This document shows, piece by piece, positions 8,419-16,586 of a stretch of DNA of 64,000 nucleotides; positions within the stretch are counted from its first letter, which is position 1; each line of letters begins with the position of its first letter. This DNA is from Pseudonocardia sp. C8 (GTDB taxonomy: Bacteria; Actinomycetota; Actinomycetes; Mycobacteriales; Pseudonocardiaceae). The stretch spans positions 5,357,501 through 5,421,500 of the forward strand of contig NZ_JACMTR010000002.1 of NCBI RefSeq assembly GCF_014267175.1. The letters run 5' to 3'. A program made the position numbers and the translations under genes. The notes under the pieces are model-generated. The model was given only the letters and a program-made list of their open reading frames with translations, ran no database searches and had not been told where the DNA came from.

Positions 8419-9156
8419 TCAGCTCCCGCTGGACGAGCCGGACGAGCCCGACGAGCCGTAGGACGAGCTGCCGCCCACCCCGAGGCCGCCGCGGGAGATC
8501 GTGCTGCCGGAGGTGCCGCTGCGGACCGTCGTCCCGCCGCTCGACACGCCGGGCGGCGGGGAGACCGTTCCGCCGCTCACCCGGGTGCCGATCGGGCTCG
8601 TGCTGCCGTAGTTGTAGTGGTACTGGCGCCCGCCGCCGCCCAGGAAGATCGGCACGAACGCGAACCCGCCACCGTGGCTGACCTGGCCGTCCCGCGACGG
8701 CCCGGAGCAGTTCTCGTCCGGGACGACGACGCCGGACTCGTCGACGCACTGCGCGACGACTTCCTCCTCGTCCGGGCTGGACGCGGCGTAGACGGCGGCG
8801 ATCAGCGCGACGACGCCGATCGTGGCCCCGGCCCCGATCAGCACCCGCTTGGTCGTCTTCGAGCGGGCCTCCTTGAGCCGCACCGCCTCGCGGTCGGCGC
8901 GCAGCTTCTGCTCCCGCGCCCGCTTCTCGGCGAGGGTCGGCTCGCGCGGCGTGGTGCTCGCGGGGTCCTGGTGGCGGATCCGGCCGGTCGGCGCCGTGCC
9001 GGCATCCGGCTCGCCTCCGGTGTCCGGCCCACCGGCCTGTGGCGTCCCGGTCGGCGGCGTGGCGTCGTCCGCCCCGCCCGAACCCCCCGCAGGCTGCGAG
9101 AACCAGTTCGAGCCGTGCTCCGGCCGGTCGTCCGCCGAGTGGCGCCCGTCGCTCAT
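8419..9156 (-). CDS. single-pass membrane protein, YjfM/DUF1190-like position
   Basis: 245 residues starting at ATG 9156. The first 90 residues are disordered (Gly/Pro/Asp). A basic stretch (KRAREQKLRADREAVRLKEA) leads into one membrane helix, VLIGAGATIGVVALIAAVYA near residues 102-122. After that come a pair of cysteines about 14 residues apart (QCVDESG and ENCSG), a Gly/Tyr segment (GGGGRQYHYNYG), and a Gly/Ser tail. E. coli YgiB and YjfM (DUF1190) are cysteine-containing lipoproteins encoded next to the ATP-grasp partner. The gene order supports an analogous role, but this is a membrane-anchored form without lipobox. It is the first gene of the three-gene minus-strand operon. Confidence 0.7.
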   Translation of the reverse strand: MSDGRHSADDRPEHGSNWFSQPAGGSGGADDATPPTGTPQAGGPDTGGEPDAGTAPTGRIRHQDPASTTPREPTLAEKRAREQKLRADREAVRLKEARSKTTKRVLIGAGATIGVVALIAAVYAASSPDEEEVVAQCVDESGVVVPDENCSGPSRDGQVSHGGGFAFVPIFLGGGGRQYHYNYGSTSPIGTRVSGGTVSPPPGVSSGGTTVRSGTSGSTISRGGLGVGGSSSYGSSGSSGSSSGS

Positions 9157-9395
9157 CGATGATCACCCATCACGTGAATCCCCCCACGTCGAACCGTACC
9201 GGGCGCCCCACGCGCCCCGGGACGAAGCCCGGATTTCGATTCGGCTGCGGTTCGGCGCATCCCGCTCCGACGAGTGGTCGGTACCGCCCCCGCACCGCCG
9301 TCACCTGCACGTTCACAGCACACCGCCGACCGATGACCGCCGCGGCCCCCGGTCGGGCGAAGCATCTACGCCGCGGGCTGCATCATGGGTGGGCC

Positions 9396-10724
9396 ATGGA
9401 TCCCAGCTCCGCTCCCCTCCGGCCCGCCCGGTCCGGCCCCGACGGGACCGACGACCAGGCCCACGACGGGCACGCCGGCGACTCCGCGCCCACCGTGGGC
9501 GGCGGGGCGACGTCCGTGCTGACCCGCCCGGAGCCGCCGACGACGGCGGTCCCGGCCGGCCCTCGCCACGGCGCCGGCGACGCCAGCGACGGTGGCGACG
9601 TCCCGGCCGGCCACGGGCTGCGCGGCGCACGGCGGGTAGGGATCGGGATCCTCATCGGCGCGTTCCTGATGTTCGCCGTGGCGTCGCTGGACTCGGTGCT
9701 CGGCGCGGAGGTCCCGGTGCTCGGGTCGTTCGCGTCGTCCGGCGTGCCGCCGCGGGCCGAGGAGCCGCCGCCGCTGCCGCCCCCGCCGGACACCCCTGGC
9801 ACCTGCCTGACCTGGAACCGCGCCGACGGAGCCGACACCGCGCCGGTGGACTGCTCGCAGCCGCACCTGTTCGAGCAGGCCGGGCGGGTGGCGCTCGCCG
9901 ACCAGCCGGTGTTCCCGCCCGACGCCGCCTGGCAGGACCTCGTCGCCGAGCGCTGCACGCCGGTCGTGACCCGCTACCTAAACGGCAAGTTCGACCCGAA
10001 CGGCAAGTTCCGGGTCGGTGCGCTCAAGCCGACCGAGCAGCGCTGGAACGAGGGCGACAAGGGCATGCGCTGCGGGCTGCAGGGGGCCTCGCGCAGCGGC
10101 GCGATGCTCCCGATCACCGGAAAGGTCGCCGCGCAGGACCAGTCCGCGGTCCACCCGCCGGGGACCTGCCTCGCCCTCGACGGCCGCACCGTCGGCGACC
10201 CCACCGGCTGCGCGGGCCCGCACGCCGTCGAGACCGTCGGCGTGATCGACCTCGGCACCCGGTTCAAGGAGGAATGGCCCTCGGTGGAGGACCAGGACGG
10301 TTTCCTGCAGCCCGCGTGCACCGAGGCCGCCACCCGGTTCGCCGGCAACGACCGGGTCATCCGCGAGAAGGGGCTGACCGTCTACTGGGGCAACCTCGAG
10401 CAGGAGTCCTGGAACGCCGGCAGCCGCAAGGTGAACTGCAACGTCGGCACCCTCCTGCCGGACGGCAGCGGCTTCGCCGCCCTCACCGGTTCGGTCAAGG
10501 GCAACCTCGTCGTCGACGGCCGGTCGGCACCGGCGGCGCCCGCTCCTCCCGGGGCCCCGGCGGCGCGGTCCGCCCGGCCGGCACCCTCCGGCTCGCCGAG
10601 CGCCACGCAGGGTTCGCCCGGCACCGCCGAGCAGCCCGACGGCGAGCCGTCCGAGGGACCGGGCGCCGGGCAGGCACCCGACCTGAACATCCCACCCGGC
10701 CTGCCCGGGCTCACCGACGGCTGA
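9396..10724 (+). CDS. septum formation family membrane protein
   Basis: 442 residues from ATG 9396. A 75-residue charged, disordered N-terminus is followed by one membrane helix (VGIGILIGAFLMFAVASLD near 76-95), a proline spacer (PPPLPPPPDTPG) and an extracytoplasmic region. That region has two related cysteine-bearing modules: GTCLTW..DCSQPHLFE near 130-150 and GTCLALDG..GCAGPHAVE near 255-280. These GTCL/CxxPH duplicates characterise the actinobacterial Septum_form family, implicated in division-site assembly. The C-terminal 70 residues are Pro/Ala-rich. M. tuberculosis Rv3835 is the positional counterpart, also followed by a small metallopeptidase gene; here the next gene begins two bases after the stop. 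Confidence 0.85.
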   Translation: MDPSSAPLRPARSGPDGTDDQAHDGHAGDSAPTVGGGATSVLTRPEPPTTAVPAGPRHGAGDASDGGDVPAGHGLRGARRVGIGILIGAFLMFAVASLDSVLGAEVPVLGSFASSGVPPRAEEPPPLPPPPDTPGTCLTWNRADGADTAPVDCSQPHLFEQAGRVALADQPVFPPDAAWQDLVAERCTPVVTRYLNGKFDPNGKFRVGALKPTEQRWNEGDKGMRCGLQGASRSGAMLPITGKVAAQDQSAVHPPGTCLALDGRTVGDPTGCAGPHAVETVGVIDLGTRFKEEWPSVEDQDGFLQPACTEAATRFAGNDRVIREKGLTVYWGNLEQESWNAGSRKVNCNVGTLLPDGSGFAALTGSVKGNLVVDGRSAPAAPAPPGAPAARSARPAPSGSPSATQGSPGTAEQPDGEPSEGPGAGQAPDLNIPPGLPGLTDG

Positions 10725-10726
10725 CG

Positions 10727-11077
10727 GTGCCGGTGCCGATGCCGCCGGACCGGTTCGACGAGCTGGTCGGCGACGCGCTCGACCTCGTCCCGGAGCAGCT
10801 CGCGGCGGCCATGGACAACGTCGTCGTGCTGGTCGAGGCACGCCACCCGGAGGAGCCCGACCTGCTCGGGCTGTACGAGGGCGTGGCGCTGACCGAGCGG
10901 ACCGCCGACTACGCCGGCGAGCTGCCGGACCGGATCACGATCTACCGGGACGCGGTGCTCGACGTCTGCGAAGGCGAGGACGACGTCGTCGACGAGGTCG
11001 CGATCACCGTCGTGCACGAGATCGCGCACCACTTCGGCATCTCCGAGGAGCGGCTGCACGAGCTCGGCTGGGGGTAA
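10727..11077 (+). CDS. DUF1025-family zincin-like metallopeptidase
   Basis: About 112-116 residues. The zincin signature HEIAHHFG lies close to the C-terminus, giving two zinc histidines and the catalytic glutamate; a downstream ERLHELGW could provide the third ligand. The fold matches small MMP-like proteins (TTHA0227 type). GTG 10727 begins two bases after the upstream stop and is used here; in-frame GTG 10733 and ATG 10739 are alternatives, and the family's short N-terminus does not decide between them. Position equals Rv3836. Substrates are unknown for the family. Confidence 0.85.
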   Translation: MPVPMPPDRFDELVGDALDLVPEQLAAAMDNVVVLVEARHPEEPDLLGLYEGVALTERTADYAGELPDRITIYRDAVLDVCEGEDDVVDEVAITVVHEIAHHFGISEERLHELGWG

Positions 11078-11091
11078 GCCCCGTGGTTCCC

Positions 11092-11838
11092 CTAGTGCGG
11101 GGAGCGGCTGCGGTCCGGCATCGGGTCCCACAGCTCGCGGGTCCAGCCGTCGGGGTCCCGGCGCAGGACGACGCGCCCGGTGTTCGGGATCGGCTGGTCC
11201 CGGCCGGCCCCCGCGTCCGGGCGGGCGGGCCCGGACCCGTCCCGGCCCCCGAGCAGCGCGAGGGTCATCAGCCGGATCGCCGCGCCGTGGCTGACCACGA
11301 CCACCGCCCCCGAGGAGACGCCGTCCACCGCGGTCGCGACGTCCGGCAGGAACCGGTCCCAGAGGTCCCGGGCGGACTCGCCGCCGGGCATCCGGCGGTC
11401 GACATCGCCGTCCCACCACGCGTCGAAGATCTCGTCGAAGAGGCGGCGGGCCTCGTCGTCGGTCCGGTCCTCGAGGTCGCCCACGAAGATCTCGTGGGCG
11501 CCGGGCAGCAGCCGCACGTCGAGGCCCAGCGCGGCGCTGATCGGTGCCGCGGTCTCCCGGGCCCGGGTCGCCCGGGAGGCGTACAGGGCCCGGACCGGCC
11601 AGCCGACGAGCAGCCCGGCGATCTCGCGGGCCTGCGCGCGGCCGTGCTCGTCGAGCGAGGGACCGGGCAGCGCCGTGTCCAGCGCGTGCCGGACGTTGGA
11701 CGGCGTGCGGCCGTGCCGGACGAGCACGAGGCGGACCGCGCCGTCGTCCGGCGGGATCTCCGGGGCGCGTACCCCGGCTCCGGCGTCGGTGAACGAGGCG
11801 GCGCCGTCGTGCTCGTCGTGCGGGTCGCCTCCGGTCAC
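11092..11838 (-). CDS. histidine phosphatase (phosphoglycerate mutase-like)
   Basis: 248 residues with the RHG signature LVLVRHGRTPSN near residue 38 (phospho-accepting His) and the distal catalytic histidine in VVVVSHGAAIRL near residue 175. An acidic LPGAHEIFVGDLEDR segment provides the mid-protein Glu. It belongs to branch 1 of the histidine phosphatase superfamily; the substrate could be a sugar phosphate or a nucleotide. GTG 11838 overlaps the pheA stop by four bases (GTGA), so translation is coupled to pheA. The same pheA-phosphatase pair occurs as Rv3838c-Rv3837c in M. tuberculosis. It converges on the metallopeptidase gene 14 bp away. Confidence 0.9.
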   Translation of the reverse strand: MTGGDPHDEHDGAASFTDAGAGVRAPEIPPDDGAVRLVLVRHGRTPSNVRHALDTALPGPSLDEHGRAQAREIAGLLVGWPVRALYASRATRARETAAPISAALGLDVRLLPGAHEIFVGDLEDRTDDEARRLFDEIFDAWWDGDVDRRMPGGESARDLWDRFLPDVATAVDGVSSGAVVVVSHGAAIRLMTLALLGGRDGSGPARPDAGAGRDQPIPNTGRVVLRRDPDGWTRELWDPMPDRSRSPH

Positions 11839-12782
11839 GTGACCGACCCCGCGCGGATCGCCGCGAGCCAGCGCTCGGAGGCCGCGTAGTCGTCGGCGGT
11901 GGCGGCACCGAGCGGGACGACCGGGCTGCCCGCCCCGGCCGCCGGCGCAGCGGGGGCATCCGACCGGGGGAACGACCCGAGGTAGATCAGGCGGTCGCAG
12001 CGCCGGTGCAGGGCGGCGAGCGCCTCGCCCATCGCCGGGTCGGCGACGTGCCCGGAGCAGTCCAGGTGGAACCAGTACTCGGCGTGCCGGTCCTTGACCG
12101 GCCGGGACTCGATCCGGGTCAGGTCGATCCCGCGGACGGCCAGCTCGGTGAGCAGCCCGAGCAGGGTGCCGGGCCGGTTCGTGGTCGTCGCGGCGAGCGT
12201 CGTGCGGTCCCACCCGGTCGGCGCCGGCGGCGGGCCGGGCCGGGTCAGCAGCACGAAGCGGGTGACGGCGCCGGGGTTGTCGGCGATGTCGTCGGCCAGC
12301 ACCGCGAGCCCGTGCTGGGACGCGGCCAGCGGCGCGGCGACGGCCGCGTCCACCTCCCCGCGGGCCGCCTGCGCAGCGGCCTCGGCGGTGGAGGAGCTGA
12401 CCCGCACCTCCGCGTCGGGCAGGTGGGCCGCGAGCCAGCCGCGGGTCTGGGCGATGCCGTGGCCGTGCGAGGCGACCGTCCGGACCTGGCCGAGCCCGGT
12501 GCCGGCCCGCCCGAGCAGGCAGAACCGCACCGCGATCCGCGCCTCCCTGGCGATCACCAGCGGCGGGTCCTCGACCAGCCCGTCGAGCACCGGCGGCACG
12601 GCGCCCTCGACGGTGTTCTCGATCGGCACGCAGCCGGCGTCGACCGACCCGTCCCGGACGGCGGCCAGCACCGCCGGGGCACCGGGCAGCGGGACGAGCT
12701 CGGCGTCGTGCGACTCGGGCAGCGTGCGCAACGCCTGCTCGGTGAACGTGGCGTGCGGCCCCAGGAAACCGATCCGGGACAT
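11835..12782 (-). CDS. pheA: prephenate dehydratase
   Basis: 315 residues. Prephenate dehydratase (EC 4.2.1.51) converts prephenate to phenylpyruvate in phenylalanine synthesis. The catalytic domain opens with GFLGPHATFTEQA (residues 5-17), contains PIENTVEG (53-60), and closes with the diagnostic Thr174-Arg175-Phe176 motif. A C-terminal ACT domain follows (about 193-270) with the phenylalanine-binding ESRP motif at 225-228, so feedback inhibition by Phe is expected. It is monofunctional with no chorismate mutase domain, as is usual in actinobacteria. ATG 12782 lies five bases from the preceding gene's stop, and the downstream phosphatase overlaps its stop. Confidence 0.95.
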   Translation of the reverse strand: MSRIGFLGPHATFTEQALRTLPESHDAELVPLPGAPAVLAAVRDGSVDAGCVPIENTVEGAVPPVLDGLVEDPPLVIAREARIAVRFCLLGRAGTGLGQVRTVASHGHGIAQTRGWLAAHLPDAEVRVSSSTAEAAAQAARGEVDAAVAAPLAASQHGLAVLADDIADNPGAVTRFVLLTRPGPPPAPTGWDRTTLAATTTNRPGTLLGLLTELAVRGIDLTRIESRPVKDRHAEYWFHLDCSGHVADPAMGEALAALHRRCDRLIYLGSFPRSDAPAAPAAGAGSPVVPLGAATADDYAASERWLAAIRAGSVT

Positions 12783-12787
12783 GCTGC

Positions 12788-13696
12788 TCAGTCCAGCAGC
12801 CCGAGCGCGACGAGATCGGCGATCGGAACCGGGTCCGGGTCGACGCCGCAGCGCGGCAGCACCGTGCGGACCTGCTCGACGGCGGCGTCGGGCAGCTCGT
12901 CGAGCTCGCGGGCGAGCGCCTCGCCGTCGGTGCTGGCCAGCGCGTCCTCCGCCGGGTCCGCGGAGGCGCTGACCCCGGTCATCCGGGCGACGGCGACGAT
13001 CAGGTTCAGCAGCCCGTGGCGGCCGCGGGGGCAGGACTCGGAGGCGTCCTCGCGGACGATCCGGTCGAGTCCCTGCGCCGAGATCCCGCCGGAGCCGCTC
13101 TCCAGGCCGGCCTGCAGGAACCGGTGCACGTCGGAGATCGTCGGCACGTCCGACGGCCGCGGCCCGCCCATCCGGATCTTGGGGGTGCAGCCGTGCTCGG
13201 CGACCTTGCGGACGGCGGCGAGCCAGGCGTCGGTGCCGTCGTCGTCGCCCTCGACCGGGCGGCGCGGCTCCACGACCGGCGTCACCTCGTCCGGGACGAA
13301 CTCGGACACGCGCTCCAGCCAGACGCCGTCGACGTCCGGCGGTGCGGCGCACTCCACGGTGCTCGGCGTGAGCAGGCTGGAGCGGGAGAAGACGGTCGAG
13401 AGGGCCTTGGGCACCGCACCCAGGCCGGTGTCCACGACCAGGGCGAGCTCGGCCGGCCGGCTCGGCGCGGACCGGGCCAGTTCGGTGACCACGGCGGGCA
13501 GTTGGGAGGCCGGGCAGACCAGCCGTCCGACGAGGCCTCCGTAGTGACCGTCGCGGGCGGCGAGGTAGCGCGACACGACCGCGTCGACGCCCGGTGCGAC
13601 GGTCCGCGGCTGCAGGAGGCTGGTGTCGTCGACCAGCGCGGCCAGCAGCGGACGGATCGGCCACGGGTCGGCGGCGGAACCCGAGGGCACGGTCAT
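12788..13696 (-). CDS. conserved hypothetical protein upstream of pheA
   Basis: 302 residues from ATG 13696; an upstream in-frame extension is possible but less likely. No signal peptide, membrane helix or recognisable catalytic motif. The N-terminal half alternates hydrophobic strands and helices (RPLLAALVDDTSLL, ELALVVDTGLGAVPKAL). The middle contains WLAAVRKVAEHGCTPKIRMGG followed by VPTISDVHRFLQAGLES. The barrel-like pattern and late HGLLNLIVAVARMTG recall uncharacterised actinobacterial proteins next to pheA, but I do not recognise a function. The five-base gap to pheA suggests co-transcription with it. Confidence 0.8.
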   Translation of the reverse strand: MTVPSGSAADPWPIRPLLAALVDDTSLLQPRTVAPGVDAVVSRYLAARDGHYGGLVGRLVCPASQLPAVVTELARSAPSRPAELALVVDTGLGAVPKALSTVFSRSSLLTPSTVECAAPPDVDGVWLERVSEFVPDEVTPVVEPRRPVEGDDDGTDAWLAAVRKVAEHGCTPKIRMGGPRPSDVPTISDVHRFLQAGLESGSGGISAQGLDRIVREDASESCPRGRHGLLNLIVAVARMTGVSASADPAEDALASTDGEALARELDELPDAAVEQVRTVLPRCGVDPDPVPIADLVALGLLD

Positions 13697-13804
13697 CACG
13701 CCGAGAGACGCTAACGGTCGGGTCACGGCTCGTGGACAACGGGGCTCCCCCTCTCCGCGCGCACCCGCGCGTGCCAGGGGTGGACAGGGGACGCTCACTC
13801 CTGA

Positions 13805-13823
13805 TTAGGTAAGGGTTACCTAA
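13805..13823 (+). promoter_or_regulatory. IdeR/DtxR iron box
   Basis: TTAGGTAAGGGTTACCTAA matches the 19-bp DtxR/IdeR operator consensus TTAGGTTAGGCTAACCTAA at 16 of 19 positions and is nearly palindromic. A TGGACA -35-like hexamer at 13781-13786 lies 18 bp upstream of TTAGGT, so the operator would cover the -10 and transcription start. This is the standard position for iron-dependent repression of the DUF2470 gene that follows. Confidence 0.85.
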
Positions 13824-13834
13824 TGGAGGTGAGA

Positions 13835-14611
13835 GTGGGAACCACCCGCACGCGCCGCCCGCCGACGCCCGCCGTCGCCGAGCGCGCCCGCAGCCTGATC
13901 ACCCGTGGCGGCCGCGCCGCACTCGTCGGAACGGGCGAACCGGAGCCGTGCACGCCGCTGATGCATCACGCGTGGCCGGACGGGACGACCGACCTGTTGC
14001 TGCCCGACGACCACGTGGTGCGCCGGCACGCCCGGCTGGCACCCGACGGCCTGCCGGTCATGCTGGAGCTGACCGGGACCACCCCGGTCCCGCTCGCGGA
14101 GCCGGTGCGCGAGCTGATGTGGCTGCTCGGGCGGCTGCACGAGCCGGACGACCGGATCGGGCGGGAACGCGCGCTGCGGCTCGCCGAGAAGGCGCCGCAC
14201 CCGAACCTGCTCGACGCCGGCCGCGGCGCCACCCTGCTGCGGTTGCACCCGTCGTCGGGCGTCTACTCCGACGCCGAGGGCTGCGCGCCGGTCTCCCCCG
14301 CCGAGCTGGCGGCCGCCGCCCCGGACCCGTTCTGCACGGTCGAGCAGGCCTGGCTGGAGCATCTGGACCGGGCCCACCCGGACATGCTGTCCGCGCTGCG
14401 CCGGCACCTCCCGCCGGCGCTGCGGGACGCCGCCGAGACGGCCGGGCGGATCCGGCCGATCGGCGTCGACCGGTTCGGGATGCGGATACGCGTACCGGTG
14501 GCCGGCGGGACCCAGGACGTCCGGCTGGCGTTCTCCGCCGAGGCGGCGACCCCGGCCGAGTTGCAGAAGCGGTTCACCGAGCTGGTCGGCTGCCCGGTCC
14601 GGCAGGCGTAG
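13835..14611 (+). CDS. DUF2470 domain protein, IdeR-regulated
   Basis: 258 residues. The N-terminal half has a split-barrel (pyridoxamine oxidase/heme-utilisation-like) pattern with RAALVGTGEPEP and HHAWPDGTTDLLLPDDH. The C-terminal half has the DUF2470 layout, ending ELQKRFTELVGCPV. Related two-domain proteins act in heme or siderophore iron metabolism, but this protein's activity is unknown. An ATG at 13823 is in frame but overlaps the IdeR operator; GTG 13835 has GGAGG at 13825-13829 and is preferred. The positional counterpart Rv3839 is reported to be iron-regulated, which agrees with the operator here. It ends three bases from the convergent DUF3817 gene. Confidence 0.8.
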   Translation: MGTTRTRRPPTPAVAERARSLITRGGRAALVGTGEPEPCTPLMHHAWPDGTTDLLLPDDHVVRRHARLAPDGLPVMLELTGTTPVPLAEPVRELMWLLGRLHEPDDRIGRERALRLAEKAPHPNLLDAGRGATLLRLHPSSGVYSDAEGCAPVSPAELAAAAPDPFCTVEQAWLEHLDRAHPDMLSALRRHLPPALRDAAETAGRIRPIGVDRFGMRIRVPVAGGTQDVRLAFSAEAATPAELQKRFTELVGCPVRQA

Positions 14612-14614
14612 CCC

Positions 14615-14938
14615 TCAGGAGCCGGCGGCGGGCAGGTGCTCGGCCTGCACCTTCCGGGTGACCTTGCGCTCGGCGACGAACGAGGCGATCGGGATCGTGC
14701 CCGCCGCCAGGATCACGACGGCGAACACCGGCTTCCAGCGGCACCGCTCGGCCAGGATGAGCGTGCACACGATGTAGATCATGTACAGGAAGCCGTGCAC
14801 CATCCCGATCATCGCGACCGGGCGCGGGTCGCCGAAGAGGTACTTGGCCGGCATCGCGTAGAAGGTCAGCAGGAGCAGGCCCACACCGGTGACCCAGGCC
14901 GAGATCCGGAAGGCCTTGAGCGCGCTGGCGACGGTCAT
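14615..14938 (-). CDS. DUF3817 small integral membrane protein
   Basis: 107 residues with three predicted helices: ISAWVTGVGLLLLTFYAMPA (about 11-31), MIGMVHGFLYMIYIVCTLIL (43-63) and VFAVVILAAGTIPIASFVAE (70-90). The second helix carries the H/Y residues typical of DUF3817 (GxVHGxLY). No function is known for the family. The start codon overlaps the stop of the upstream minus-strand gene (ATGA at 14935-14938), so the two are co-translated. Confidence 0.85.
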   Translation of the reverse strand: MTVASALKAFRISAWVTGVGLLLLTFYAMPAKYLFGDPRPVAMIGMVHGFLYMIYIVCTLILAERCRWKPVFAVVILAAGTIPIASFVAERKVTRKVQAEHLPAAGS

Positions 14939-15459
14939 GAGGTCGTCTCCTCCTGTCGGGCCGCCAGTCGGGCCAGTTCCTCGTTGTAGGCCTGCAGCTG
15001 CGGGTCGGTGCTGCGGGGCGGGGTCACGCCGGCCGGGCGGGCGGTGAACGGCGACGGCCGCTCGGGGCCGGTGCCGGAACCGCCGTTCGCGCCGGGTTCA
15101 CGCGGCTCGCCACCGCGGTCCGCCGCGGATGCGGTGTCTTCGGCTGCGGGTGCGGCGTCGCCGGCCGGACGTGCGGGGCCCTCCGGGACGTCCGGCGGCA
15201 CGGCCCTGCCGGCGCTCTCCGCGGTCCCGGCCTCCCGGGCGCGCATGGTCGTGATCTCCATGCGCAGGAAGCGCCACCACATCACGCCGAAGAACACCGC
15301 GAACAACGGCCACTGCAGGCCGTAGCCGATGTTCAGGGCGGACCCCATCGCCGACCCGGCCCGCCCCCACTGCCAGGCGGCCAGGAATCCGCAGGTGACC
15401 ATCGCGCCGAGGGTGAGCACGTGCCAGGCCATCCACTTCGGGGACAGCAGCAGCCGCAT
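14935..15459 (-). CDS. two-helix membrane protein with disordered tail
   Basis: 174 residues from ATG 15459 (a GTG one codon upstream is also possible). The first 66 residues hold two membrane helices, HVLTLGAMVTCGFLAAWQWG and LQWPLFAVFFGVMWWRFLRM, after LLLSPKWMAW. This LLLxPKW-H-WQ pattern is seen in small actinobacterial proteins loosely labelled SURF1-like or GutM-like. The remaining 100 residues are Ala/Pro/Gly-rich, ending in a short helical segment (LQAYNEELARLAARQEE). Translation is coupled to the DUF3817 gene. Function unknown. Confidence 0.75.
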   Translation of the reverse strand: MRLLLSPKWMAWHVLTLGAMVTCGFLAAWQWGRAGSAMGSALNIGYGLQWPLFAVFFGVMWWRFLRMEITTMRAREAGTAESAGRAVPPDVPEGPARPAGDAAPAAEDTASAADRGGEPREPGANGGSGTGPERPSPFTARPAGVTPPRSTDPQLQAYNEELARLAARQEETTS

Positions 15460-15574
15460 CACGCGAACCAGGGTACGCACCTCGGCCCGGGCGGCATCCA
15501 GGCGAGTCGGCCGGCACGCCCCGCCGGGGACCGGCGTCGACACCGGCGGCACAGAGGTTGGGAGGATCCCCCTC

Positions 15575-16396
15575 GTGACGACGACCGGTGGCCGACCCAC
15601 GCTGCGCGGCTGGCTCGCCCCGGACCGGCCGGCCGAGCCCGCGACCGTCACCGACCCCCGGGAACGACGGCTGATCGGCCTGGAGATCGCCGTCGTCCTG
15701 ACCGTGACGCTCGGGCTGTCCGCGCTCCGCAGCGCGCTGTCGCTGCTGGAGGCGCTGCTCGCGCCCGCGCCCCTGTCCGACCAGCAGGTGGCGCTGAACG
15801 CACCGGCGTCCACCGACACCTGGATCGACCTGGCGTTCCAGCTGGTCCGCGCGCTGCAGCTGGCCGGGTGGGGCGCGCTGGCCGCCTACCTGCTGCTGCG
15901 CGCCGGGTTCGCGCTGCGCCGGGTGGGGCTGGACCGGCGGCGGCCGGGCCGCGACACCCTGCACGCGGCCGGGCTGGCGGCGCTGATCGGCATCCCCGGG
16001 CTCGGGCTGTACCTGCTCGGCCGGGCGGCCGGGATCACCCCGGACGTCGCACCGAGCACCCTCACCGACGCCTGGTGGCGGATCCCGGTGCTGATCGTCT
16101 CGGCGGCCGCGAACTCCTGGGCCGAGGAGGTCGTCATGATCGGCTACCTGCTCACCCGGTTCCGGCAGCTGGGCTGGTCGGAGAACCGCTCCGCGCTCGT
16201 CGCCGCCCTGCTGCGCGGGTGCTACCACCTCTACCAGGGGGTCGGGGCGTTCGCCGGGAACGTCGTCATGGGTGTGGTGTTCGCCCGCTACTGGCAGCGG
16301 TCCAGCCGGCTCTGGCCGCTCGTCGCGGCCCACCTGCTGATCGACGTCGTGGCGTTCGTGGGCTACGCGCTGCTGGTGGACGTGCTGCCGTTCTGA
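15575..16396 (+). CDS. CPBP (Abi) family intramembrane metalloprotease
   Basis: 273 residues with six to eight membrane segments. The family's zinc-binding motifs are present: the glutamate pair in SWAEEVVMIGYLLTRFR near residue 185 and the histidine in LLRGCYHLYQGV near 215, with a further His in LVAAHLLIDVVAF. These enzymes are related to Rce1 CAAX proteases and cleave within membranes. The first motif reads EEVVMIG rather than EExxxRG, a minor variant. GTG 15575 follows GGAGG (15561-15565). A perfect 10-bp inverted repeat downstream (16413/16441) could be its terminator. Confidence 0.88.
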   Translation: MTTTGGRPTLRGWLAPDRPAEPATVTDPRERRLIGLEIAVVLTVTLGLSALRSALSLLEALLAPAPLSDQQVALNAPASTDTWIDLAFQLVRALQLAGWGALAAYLLLRAGFALRRVGLDRRRPGRDTLHAAGLAALIGIPGLGLYLLGRAAGITPDVAPSTLTDAWWRIPVLIVSAAANSWAEEVVMIGYLLTRFRQLGWSENRSALVAALLRGCYHLYQGVGAFAGNVVMGVVFARYWQRSSRLWPLVAAHLLIDVVAFVGYALLVDVLPF

Positions 16397-16412
16397 CCTG
16401 CTCGCGCGCGGG

Positions 16413-16450
16413 CCGGACGGATGGCGCGGTGGAGGCTCGAATCCGTCCGG
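16413..16450 (+). terminator. candidate hairpin downstream of CPBP gene
   Basis: CCGGACGGAT (16413-16422) and ATCCGTCCGG (16441-16450) are perfect inverted repeats with an 18-base loop, 17 bp after the CPBP stop. There is no U tract, as is common for actinobacterial terminators. Confidence 0.5.
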
Positions 16451-16550
16451 GACCACGCTCGTCCGGCCACACCGGACAGCCCGGAAAAGCGCCCCTCACC
16501 AGGGGAAAGGTAACCCTCGCCAACTGAGATCGAACTCAAGTCTGGAATGG

Positions 16551-16579
16551 TTCAAGAAAACGCTGGACGTGGCTACCCT
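16551..16579 (+). promoter_or_regulatory. leaderless promoter of ferritin
   Basis: TTCAAG at 16551-16556 and TACCCT at 16574-16579 are spaced by 17 bp. ATG 16587 lies seven bases after the -10, so the start codon is predicted at or next to +1. No ribosome site precedes the ATG. Confidence 0.5.
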
Positions 16580-16586
16580 CGATGCC

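Noticed and set aside
6808..9162. 784-codon plus-strand open frame opposite the YjfM/YjfC/YjfL-like genes
   Set aside because: Antisense shadow created by third-position GC; the minus strand has recognisable families with tight operon spacing.
9283..9345. Isolated reverse-orientation AACGTGC element before the septum protein gene
   Set aside because: The partner CACGA at 21 bases and the TCGAC element are missing, so it is probably chance.
11832..11845. CACGTG palindrome at the phosphatase/pheA junction as a second parS
   Set aside because: The flanks read GGTCACGTGACC, which lacks the TTTC/GAAA or TTCC/GGAA arms required for parS.
16503..16521. Possible IdeR box upstream of ferritin
   Set aside because: Only about 10 of 19 positions match the consensus and symmetry is poor.
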